A DNA stretch of 64,000 nt from positions 12,748,301 to 12,812,300 of the forward strand of contig JAZAYU010000009.1 in NCBI GenBank assembly GCA_038501625.1, in the 5' to 3' direction. The position numbers and the translations under genes were made by a program. The stretch comes from Corbicula japonica (lineage: Eukaryota > Mollusca > Bivalvia > Venerida > Cyrenidae). Positions within the stretch are counted from its first letter, which is position 1, and the number at the start of each line of letters is the position of its first letter. Below are positions 24,501-36,500 of this stretch, piece by piece. The notes beneath the pieces were generated by a model, which did not search any database, had not been told where the DNA came from, and saw only the letters and a program-made list of their open reading frames with translations.

Positions 24501-27500
24501 ACACCCATCTAATGTAACTTTTTGGTGGATTCTGGCAATTAATAACCAAAATTACCCTTAATTTAAAGAAAACAAAGACACTTCAGCTAAAATCATTACA
24601 ACTTCAATATAAATAGGTTATTTGTTGAAATTAATATTTCAGGATAACAGCTCTACATGGAATGCTGAGAGGAGACCAGTTTGACAATTCTGTTTATGAC
24701 TGTCTGAGGGAGCATACAGCCTTTAGATTGCCACTAATTCCTGCAATGGAGCATGCTGCTTTTGTAATGGACAAGAATAAAAAAATCACAAATGTCGATA
24801 CAAATAGTGGATGTGAAATGGAGACAAGTTATATAAAATATAACCAAAACGTTTTAATGTGCACCTCATTGAAAAAACATCAGTTGACAAAAAAGCATCA
24901 GTGTAATTGTGTGTTTGAACATTATTTGCTGAATAATAGAACCATTGAAAAAAACCATAGTGTCACTTGTAGTATTATTTTAAATCATGTGACCCAATTC
25001 TGTTTGTCGATTTCAAGTTTGAATATTCAAAGATTATGACTAGCTTAGCTACTTTTTTTCTGTCATTGGTGTCACCGTATCTCAACTCAGAATTTTAGGT
25101 GCTGTCTAATGATACTGCGCTTGCAAACAACTGCTCACAAGATTCTTCCACACTTACAAAAGTATTCACGCCATTAAGGTAATATTCCATTCGTCATTGC
25201 ACTCTCATTGATAAAATGAAAAATTAAAAAGTCTCTCTAAATGCAAAATGCAAGGACGAAAGGAGTAATACCTTTAAATAAAGCGTTGTGTTTGAGAACT
25301 GACCAGCGTTGTTTCACTGTTGACCATATGACCTATGAAGTATGATATCCTTCACTTAATTGTGATTGGTCAATTTCATTTTATTGTCTACAAGTCCAAT
25401 CATATTCAAATTATGCCTTTAGACATACTGTCCTACCACCAGGTTCGCTTTCCATGTCACCACGTCTGCAAACTTGATAACAGTATTTGTCTTGACTTGT
25501 TAATTGGACATTAATTGTTTTTGGGGTCGAAGATCTATGTCTCGGAGGACATAAAGTAAATTGTTCCCCGTTCTTGAGGCGAAAGTTTATTTCTGGTCCA
25601 ACTTAATCAAACCCAAAAATCCATTGCTTTTCAATTGTGTTTTGATGGCCGACTCAGCAGTACCTCCAGTCCTTTGATTATTAACTGCACTAGCATTGAC
25701 ATGAAATTAATGCATGACTTCAACATGCAGCATCTGTATTTACAGAGGGTGTCCAAATAATTCAAGGAAAATGCTTGTATTTCATAAAATATTTATATAA
25801 AATTCAGTGATCGACAGGTGTTAAATCAGCATATATGGCTATGAATATGCATTTCAAATCATGGTCAGTAATTGAGAAAAACTAAACATGCTGTTAGGAC
25901 TACACTGTGGTCTTTGTGTCAGTCTAGTTGCCGACATTAAAATGATGTTGGGCAGCCAAAAAGGAGTTTTTTATCTTAAAATATTACTATTTAATAAATA
26001 TTGCTTGAACATCACACCAACAATAATGAGAATTATTTGAACACCCCGGATAGAGGAAATTAATCACTTCTACCTGCAGCTGTATTTACATTTAATTAAT
26101 CAATAAACAACATCTACCTGCACCAGTCCTGTATTACATGCAATAAATTTCACAAGTCTTAGAGCTGTTTGAGGACAGCATGCTAGTTTTTATGGCAAAG
26201 CAATGAAAGCATTAGATAAATTGGGGCGCGTCACGGGAAAAGGTACCTTTGGACAGTTGACGTCAATCCTTGAAATGTTGAATGGATGACATTAATTATT
26301 ATGGAATTTGCAATAAAATGTGTAACAAAATCACTGTTTAGTTTCAGAAAATAAAAGGTATTTGTAAGTTATTTTTAAATATAGTAACAATTAAAATGTC
26401 ACAAAATATGACCGAAGGCACCTTTTCCCTATTGTGCCCCAATTAAGATAATTCACATCCTTTTAATAAAAATAATGGCATTATTTTACCAAAGAGAAGT
26501 TTAGCTTTGTAAATGCCAAATATATAATGACCTATATTTGTAATGAAGTTTACTTGGTCATGTAAAAGTAATTATGTATGATGACTTACTGTCTACCTGC
26601 CCAAGTTTTTTATATTATACTTCTGTATTTTTCATAATTGACATTTACCACTACCTGCAACTGTATTTACATGCAACTGTATTTACATGCAATAGAACAA
26701 TGACATCCACCTGCACCTATATACAGGAAATTTATCAATAAATGACACTTACCATAAACTGTTTACACATGAAATTTATTAACACATGTCAGTTACCATG
26801 AACTATTTACACACGAAATTAATCAATAAATGTCAGTTACCATGAACTATTTACACACGAAATTAACCAATAAATGTCAGTTACCATGAATTATTTACAC
26901 ACGAAATTGATCAATAAATGCCAGTTACCATGAACTATTTACACATGAAATTAATCAATAAATGTCAGTTACCATGAACTGTTTACACATGAAATTAATC
27001 ATTAAATGTCAGTTACCATGAACTGTTTACACACAAAATTAATCAATAAAATTTAATGTCAGTTACCATGAACTGTGTACAAATGAAATTAATCATTAAA
27101 TGTCAGTTACCATGAACTGTTTACACATGACATTTATTAATGAATGTCAGTTACCATGAACTGTGTACAGATGAAATTAATCCATAAATGTCAGTTACTA
27201 TGAACTTTTTACACATGTAATTAATCAATAAATTTCAGTTACCATCAACTGTGTACAGATGAAATTAATCAATAAATGTCAGTTATTATGAACTGTGTAC
27301 ACATGAAATTAAATATCAATCACTTACCAGGAACTTTAAACATATGATTTTTTTAAAAAGGCAATTACATGTACCTGCAGGTAACCAGCTGAATGACAGC
27401 AAACTTATCCTGTTTTACCTTATGAAGAGTGTTTAAAACATTTCATTCTGATTAACCAAAACAACAACAAAATCTTATTCAATATAATTTGCTATGCTGG

Positions 27501-30500
27501 ACAATGTTCACTTTATTAATTTAACAGAAAATGGTCTGTTAGTTTTAGGACTGAATCCCATGTTATGGTTAGTGCTTAATTAATTTTACTGCCATTATCA
27601 GGGCCGGAGATTATACAACTGATTTGGAGACCAGTCTCCAATCTCAAGAATCTGACTTGTCTCTATTTTAGCCAATTATTGATGCTAGAGAAAACAGACT
27701 GGGCCCCAAGATAATAAAACTAAATCAGGAGACCGGTCGCAAAATCTCAAGCATCTGATTGGCTGAAATGCTGATTGGTTGCCATTGCAGCCACTCGGAT
27801 GCTTGAGATTTGAGACTGGTCTTCAATCTTAGTTTTATGATATTGGGCCCTGGTCTCTAATTTATATAATCTTGGGCCCAGATTATGGCAAACTTCAAAA
27901 TGCTCTGGTGCTACTTAAACCCTGTTAATGCTTTTGTTTGAATTCCAAAACGGAATTAAAGTTTATCAACCAACTCTTCTAATAAGTAAATCAAATTTAA
28001 TTAAAAGTATTAGTAAAAGTTTAGTTGTGTCAAACACAGGTGCTTACAAAATGTAACATAATGTTTTTAGTACATCACTAAGACCGGATATCATGAATTC
28101 TCCTCTCAGTGATGAACTAACAGGAAGACCCATTGTAATTAAATATACCCTACCTCCCTGTCGGCAAAAGTGGGTGCATTGTCATTCACATCCAAAATGA
28201 TCACTGTCAAGAATCTTGTGGTCTCAAGAGGTGTCTCCCCACGATCAGTCGCTTTCAACAACAGCTGAAATATACAAATAACCCTTTATTCAATATATAC
28301 ATGGGTTTTATTGCAAGGTACACACAGTGTAGATCCAAATCAGCTGGCACATCCATGTCATCTGATCAAGATTTACACTGTTTGCTTTAAGATTCATAGG
28401 ATATTTCTGACCCAGAAGCAAACAATGTATATCCTGATCAGACAGAACAGATGTGCCAGCTTATCTGGATCTTCTCTGTTAGCAAGTACAATAAAGCCAG
28501 TATATATGGAGTAACCTTGCCCAAGATAAGTTCTTTTGTCAATGCAAAAAAATCTTCTATTTCTATTCCAGAATATTTGAAGCATAATGAGGCATCAAGA
28601 TGCAACCATTATAGAACCAAATCAGACTGCACAAAAAGTGTAGGCTAATAATGATCTCCATTAGCTGCATATGCAATAGATGTACATATATGGAGTAACT
28701 GGTTAAGACATTTTGCACAGTTATATTACTTCATGAGAAAAGCTACATAAGTATTGCTTTAGTTTGATTTTGCAAGCCTGCCCTAGAAATATTATGTTAA
28801 ATTATATTTGACCAAAACATACGACCTTAGACATATAACATACCACGTATCTGTCCACCTTCTCTCTATCATACACAATCTCAGCCTGGATGACCCCTGT
28901 AACCTTGTTAATCTTGAACTCTGGGGTTGCCTGTGTAGTCTCCCCTTCATAGATAAAGCTGTAGTCCACTATGCCATTCCTGCCGGTGTCCTCATCTCGT
29001 GCAGATACATCATATATCAACATTCCATTGTACTGTTCCTAAAACAGAAAAAAACACATTAAAAACTAAATTAATTTTTATTATATTATTATATATCATT
29101 ATTTACATTTATTAATTAGTATCTACAATATTAAAAGACTTTTTCCTCTGACTTGTAATCCAACAATTTTCATAATACAAAATTAGTAAATATAATTTAA
29201 TCCACATTGCTCTTACATGGCATTAGATTTTTACTTATATCACATGGACAATTCTTACATCTTAACCCTTTCCTCCAATCAAAAAGCACACAGTGTAGAT
29301 CCTGATCAGACTGCATGAATGTGCCAGCTGATCTGGATTTACACTGTTCACCCATGCCATAAAGGAATATAATGGCATGGGTGAACAGTGTAGATCCAGA
29401 TCAGCTGGCACATTCATGCAGTCTGATCAGGATCTACACTGTTCGATTTTTTATTCATAAGGATTTTTTTACCAAAATGCAACCAGTGCAGATCCTGATC
29501 AGATGGCAAGGATGTGCTGGTTTATCTGGATCTACATTGATCATGCATAAAAATGCATATATACGGAGGAAAGGTTTAAACTTCAATGAAATTGTCATAC
29601 CTCCAAAACATAGATGGTCATGTTATCTATTGGTGGAATGACCCAGATAGGAGGTGAGTTAGCAGACGGCAGTACATCCACGGTCACAGAGGCATTTGCG
29701 GTAAATCCAGTACCCAATTTGTCACGTGCCTGCACATAAAACTTGTAGGTGCCAACATGTCGTACCAGACTGTTCTTCACGTAGATACGTCCGGCTTCAC
29801 GTCTTACATCAAAATAATCTGAAATACACAGCATTGAAATTTCGTTTGAGACCCTTTTATCTACATTTTGTATTTTATACATAACAAGTTTAAAATTTAC
29901 TCTGAAAGAACCTCTTCCTGACTTCCTATGCATCTAAAAATGTGTTTCTTATTCTTATTCAATATAATTTCACTTTTATTTATATGTCACTTTTATATAA
30001 TACTGGCTGAATAAAAATTTGTATTTTAATTAAAAATAAAAACTGATATGACTGTAAGAATCTTTTACCAGCTGAGGGTAAAGATAAAAAATCCCATTTA
30101 TTGGGACAACAGTTGCATATGGTAAAGATGCTCTGCCAAAATTATCCCATAGTGATAAATATAAGTATCTAGCATTGAGTGTGTGGTGAAGATGGAAAAA
30201 TCTGTCACCGAGAATAAACTGTTATTGTTGGGAGAAATGAGGTCCTGCTAAAACAGTTCACCAAATTGCATGATTTAATTGAATTTCTCACCGATATAAT
30301 TCATCTTTCATACATTTTATTGTTTATAACATGTGTGTATAATAATTATTATGTAGACAATCTTAATTTTGTTTCCATGCCCTAAAATGTTAATGTTTAC
30401 GCTAACATGATTTTCAAAATGATTTCACTATATTAACTTCATTGATGACGTAAAATACTGGAATATATGATATCACTCATTTAAGTGAATGATATCTTTT

Positions 30501-33500
30501 CCCTAGGTAAAGATAGAACTTTCCTTAACATTAACCCTTTCCTGTATATATGCACCTTTATTGTTAGGGCAAACAGTTTAGATCCAGATCAGCCGGCACA
30601 TCCGTGCCATCTGATCAGGATCTAAACTGTTCGCTATTTGATTCATTAGGTTATTTCTGACCAAAATGCGTCCAGTGCAGATCCTGATCAGACAGAACGG
30701 ATGTGCCGGCTGATCTGGATCTACACTGATCGCACATGCGTAAAAATGCGTATATATCAAGGAAAGGGTTAAGATTGAAGAACATACCATTATAGTCTGT
30801 CCCCTGGCCAGATATCTTGCTATAGTGGGAGACAGCATTATCTCCGATATCCCTGTCACTAGAAAACAGCTGTAATATATCCGTGCCCACTCCAATTGTT
30901 TCAAAGATCTGCACGTAATAATCATCACGTGAGAACTGAGGAGGATTGTCATTCACATCTCTCAGAGTTATCTGCACCTGGAAAATGTTAACAAAATGGT
31001 TTAATACGTACATATATATAACTGAAAGCCTCTCTCAAATAAGACTCCAAAATCTATCACTGCCTTGATTTTTTTAATGTCACAAATTAATCTCAAAGTA
31101 AACAACTTGTTATCTAAATAGCCCATGAAAGATGTCCAAGAAAATATGCCTTATGCTAAATAGTTCCAAGTGATCTAATGACCTTCTGCAGATCAGACTC
31201 ACAGCTCTTAGATTTGAATTCCAGAGCTTGTTAGTGCTGCCAGGTTATACTTAAGGATTAAATCAATACTTTTCGAATTTAAAAAAAAAACATTTGGGTT
31301 GTTTAATGTGCATGAAACCTTTAGACTCATACGCTTAACTTTACAATACTAAATGGCTGTTTAAAGTAAATGGCAGCCAAATTGACAACAAAGCAACTGA
31401 CAGCAAAATTTGTCACAGCAACTTGTGGCATGGCAAAACTTGGGCCCTCATCAATGCCACAAGTCAAAACATTTGAACACAATAAGTTTGTGAGCAGCTT
31501 TTTTTACAGCCTCACCCCAGACAGAAAGTTTTTGATCAAAAATAAAAAAAATAGTATAAACTAGAAATGTGTCCATAGGACACGGATGCCCCCGCTACGC
31601 ATGTTTGTCATGGTGAACATTTATACCAAGTTATTTTAAAATCCAATAAGTAATAACAAACTCACAGCCCAGACAAGAAAATTCTGGTTTTAGTAAATGT
31701 GACCTTGACCTTGGACCTACAGGCATGGGAATTGTAATCAACACAACGCCTTGTCATAGTGAACATTTGTGCCAAATTGTTTTGAAATCGTTCTGTTAAT
31801 AACGAAGTTATAGCCAGTACAAGAAATTTCTACTTTTTGTAACAGTGACCTTGACCTTGGACCTACAGGCACGGGTATTGTACACAACACATCATCTTGA
31901 TATAATAAACATTTATACCAAGTTATTTTAAAATCCAATCAGACATAATAAAAACAGAGCAGACAAGAGTTTTATAAGAAAATTATATTTTTAGTAACAG
32001 TGACCTTGACCTCTGACCTTTAGGCATGGGTGTTGTACCGGACACATCGCCTTATCATGGTGAACATTTGTGCCAAGTAATTTTGAAATCCCTCCATTCA
32101 TAAGGAAGTTACAGCCTGGACAAGAAAATTCTATTTTAAGTAACAGTGACCTTGACCTTGGACCTACAGGCATGGGTATTGTACGCGACACACTGTCTTG
32201 ATATGGTGAATATTTATACCAAGTTATTTTAAAATCCATTAAAAAATAACAAAGTTACACAGCGGACAAGATTTTTCCAGCACAATTCTATTTTTAGTAA
32301 CATTGACCTTGACCTTGGACCTACAGGCATGGGTATTGTACGCGACACACCGCCTTGTCATGGTGAACATTTGTGCCAAGTTATTTTGAAATCCCTCCAT
32401 TCATAAGAAAGTTACAGCCTGGACAAGAAAATTCTATTTTTAGTAACAGTGACCTTGACCTTGTACCTACAGGCATGGGTATTGTACGCGACACACCGTC
32501 TTGATATGGTGAATATTGATACCAAGTTATTATAAAATCCATTAAGAAATAACAAAGTTACAGAGCGGACAAGATTTTTCCAACAAAATTCTATTTTTAG
32601 TAACAGTGACCTTGACCTTTGACCTAGAGGCATGGGTGTTGTACGCGACACACCGCCTTGTCATGGTGAACATTTGTGCCAAGTTATTTTGAAATCCCTC
32701 TTTTCATAAGGAAGTTACAGCCCGGACAAGAAAATTCTATTTTTAGTAACAGTGACCTTGACCTTGTACCTACGGGCATGGGTTTTGTACGTGACACACC
32801 GTCTTGATATGGTGAACATTGATACCAAGTTATTTTAAAATCCATTAAGAAATAACAAAGTTACAGAGCGGACAAGATTTTTCCAACAAAATTCTATTTT
32901 TAGTAACAGTGACTTTGACCTTGGACCTAGAGGCATGGGTGTTGTACGCGACACACCGCCTTGTCATGGTGAACATTTGTGCCAAGTTATTTTGAAATCC
33001 CTCTTTTCATAAGGAAGTTACAGCCCGGACAAGAAAATTCTATTTTTAGTAACAGTGACCTTGACCTTGGACCTACGGGCATGGGTTTTGTACGCGACAC
33101 ACCGTCTTGATATGGTGAACATTCATACCAAGTTATTTTAAAATCCAATAATAAATAACAAAGTTACAGAGCGGACACGATTTTCGAACATACACACACA
33201 CTGACACACTGACACACCCACACACAGCCAGGGTGAACACTATATGCCCTTCCGCCATTACATGGCGGGGGCATAAAAACTAGAATGTGTCCTCGGGCAC
33301 TGATGCCTCCACTGCTGCAACAGCATTAGTAATAACAAAGGGCCATAACTCTAGTAAAAATGGTGGCAAGAAAATATCTTTTCTTTACAATCACCTACAC
33401 ATCTTGCTTGATTATCTGTGCAAGTTTGAAAGAAATCCACCCAATAGTTTAGGAGAAGTTAATGCCATAAGATTTTAGAGGATGTACGTATGGACAGAAA

Positions 33501-36500
33501 AGAGTAACTCTATATGCCTCCAAACTGGCGGGGTCATAAAACTTTTATCACAGCAATGTGAAAGACAAGTGTGAATACATTAGTTTGATGAAAAAGGACA
33601 TACTGAAGCTGCTCTCTGGTTCTGATTGTCTGCTGGTCCTCGTGGGTTATCACGAGCAATAACTCTGGTGTTGATTCTTGAGTTAGTTTCACGGTCCAAT
33701 ACAGCTCCGTTTTGCAGTCTCACAAATATTTGACCCTAAGGAACACAACAGAACAGATATATAATTAACCTGTAATATGTGAAATGTATGGAAAAAATAT
33801 AAGGCTATTTAAAACATATTCAGTGTGGGAAGGAAACAAAATTGACAAAAAATCGTTTATTTTAAGTCTGATATCAATTACTTGAGTAATGATAAAAAAA
33901 TGAGCCAACTTTTCAAAAAGTGTAATAAAATTTCAAAGTGATTAACAGACATAAATAAATACATTTATGTGTAGGAGTGTTTGCGACTTGTTGAAAATGA
34001 TGCAAATCATGACATGTTCACATGTACCAATAGCATAAAAACAGGAACATGGACACCAACATGAGTTGGATAGTATATTCTTTGTATTATGTATTTTGTT
34101 TGCGCTATTGTGAAACACTGTGAAAATATTTCTATGCTGTGCAGATTTAATAACGAATAATGTGCAACAGACGTTGCAAATTTTATTTTGACATATACCT
34201 GATGAAGACAATGTCAAAACACGTATTTAACAAATTTTGTAAAATCTATTGTGTTGTTTTCTATACAAACTGTTTATTATATCACTGGATATTACACATA
34301 TTTTTTAACAAATCAATAAAAAAGTTGATAACTTACAGTGATCGGGTCCACATCAAACCTGTCATCATCCATGTAGTACCGTATCTGATTGTAGGTAAGG
34401 TTATCTGCTCTGTCATTATCAATAGCAAATGCAGTGGCTATCGGAGTACCATTAGGTGAATTTTCTTCAATATTGGCTGTGTAAATACTCTGGTAATAAA
34501 GAAGTATTTTTAGTATTGTGTACAACAAGTTCAGAGTGCTATCTCAAGCTGGTTCAGACTTCACTATTTGCTCTGGATCAAAAGACTGCAGAAATTATTT
34601 TTAGAGGATAATACATGGCTGACAGGGGCTGGGACCGACGGCAGCATAATGGCCTCTCCATTTTTTCCATTCTTCTTTATCTTCAGTATAATTGTTTCAA
34701 TAAACCCTTCATTCTAAGGAAGTCTCTTATATCCAAAGTGTGCCTGCACATTGGTAAGGTCTGATCTGGATCTACAAGTGAACAGTGATCCTGATATGAC
34801 TGCAAAATCTGGATATACACTGGTCACACATGGAATGTAAGTAGTGTCTAAGAAGTTATAGGTTTTAAGGCATTTTTGTACCGCACAACAGCTACTGTCT
34901 ACTATCTTTTTATACATAAATGTATTGTTTTTCAAAACCTAGTCCATATTATTTAGTTACAACATAAAATATTAAGGGTTATTCAGAATTTTATATTCAA
35001 TAACCCCAGTTAAATCAATCACTGGACTAGGTGGGTGAGTCTAAGCAGCCATATCCGAAACGTCCCGGATACCGGTAATCACTTAGTTACATGTGTTGGT
35101 AGTAATTACGCATCACCGTCCGTTCTCTTCCGGTTTCCGGTTTTTTAGAAACTGCTTGTGAAATTTTGGAAAAGAATATTGCGTTGAATCCACGCAAAAT
35201 ATGCCTCCTAAAAGGTTATTAAAACGAGGAACGGGAACGAGAGGTCAGGGGAAGAGACGAAGATGTACGGATAGCCCCCAGTCAGAGATTGGTGGCTGAG
35301 ATTCCAAGTCAAAGGCAGGACCCCCAAGCAGAAGCGGCCACGACCTCGTCAGGTAATGGTTCAGGGAGTGAAGACGGTATTTTTGTTTTCCCTCCACCTC
35401 CAGTATTACCTGTTAACAGTATGGATGATGACCCTCAATTTCTCAGTACGTCCCCTGCAGTGCCAAGCCATGTTAACGGTCCAGAATTTGTTAGCATTTT
35501 CACGCCAATAGGGTCCATTATCCCTGGCAGTGTTAAGGACAAAATATGGGCAGGAGAATATATTGACATGTCAATTCTATTGAAATCAGCTAGAGAACTA
35601 GTAGATATGTCTGACCGTGCTGGTGAAATTAGAATTCGAAATGGCAAGTTGTGTGTGGCGCCTTCGAATCAGTCCGCATCATGCAAACTAACGATTGAAC
35701 AATGGTCGTCTGCTTTTATTGTTTTCATGAGTGTTTTCTTAGAAAAATTCAGGACCAGGGCTCAAGAGCTACTGAAATATTTTAGGGATATAAGGCTGGC
35801 GGCTACAAGGTCACCTACTTGGTGGATGTACGATGAACATTTTCGCCAGTTCATGTCACAGAACCCCCAAGCATCCTGGGGTAACATTAATTTAGAGCTA
35901 TGGCTGATGTTCGTCAACAGTTCAAATCAAAATCAGGCATCCACATCACTCCAACCTCATAATAATAATATTCAGTCACACTCTCAATTGAAAGGAGCCA
36001 AATCTTTCAAAACTTCACAGCATTTACGCAATGTAACATGCAACTGTTTCAATTCAGGTATCAGCTGTCCTTTTTTCCCTAATTGCAGGTACCGACATTC
36101 GTGTAGGGACTGCGGAGGCAGCCACGGAAAGCCTCAGTGCAAATCCAATCAGCATTAAATCTAGTACACGCTGGCAGCTAGGTCACACACCCCTAATTAC
36201 AGAAAATCTGCTTAACTCATTACATTCATACCCTCATAATACTAAACATGAATTGATTTCTGGTCTAACTTCTGGTTTTCCTCTCTATTATTCTGGCCCT
36301 AGAGAATCCAGGGATTCACCTAACTTATTGAGTGCCAAACAGTTACCTCATGTTCTTGCAGAAAAAATTCTAAAAGAAATCAAGGCAGGCAGGGTGGCTG
36401 GCCCCTTTTTAGAAAAGCCTTTTAGTACACTTCAAGTCTCCCCTGTAGGTTTAGTCCCAAAACAAGATGGGGATTATAGATTAATTCACCACCTGTCTTA

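Larger units (their letters stand above)
19113..25655. mobile_element. ~6.5 kb segment interrupting the array, short inverted ends
   Basis: The tandem array stops at CTACACCTTT and restarts after GGCCGACTCA. The ends share the inverted 9-mer TGAGTCGGC / GCCGACTCA plus a gapped continuation (AAAAC.CAATT....CAAT). Inside lie DH copies 8-10, a TIR element (24099-24498), a CpG-containing promoter-like patch and weak exon candidates. No transposase recognised and no clear target-site duplication. It could be a large DNA transposon or a translocated segment. Confidence 0.35.
25656..27390. repeat. 44 bp tandem array, right part
   Basis: Regular from about 26740 to 27325: about 13 units of CAGTTACCATGAACTATTTA plus CACACGAAATTAATCAATAA plus ATGT (period 44). 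To the left the units drift back to the CTACCTGCACCTGTATTTAC form of the array at 18560. Two MITEs (25743, 26223) sit inside. Confidence 0.85.

Noticed and set aside
26740..27325. Regular 44 bp repeats as a CRISPR array
   Set aside because: There are no unique spacers between the units, and the context is an animal intron.
28311..29641. Recurrent peptide like SVDPDQLAHSC..IRIYTV in many open frames
   Set aside because: It is the translation of one DH hairpin arm, seen wherever the repeat occurs; not a protein family.
30578..30952. Minus-strand frame overlapping cadherin exon w15
   Set aside because: A different frame of the real exon running on into a DH repeat.
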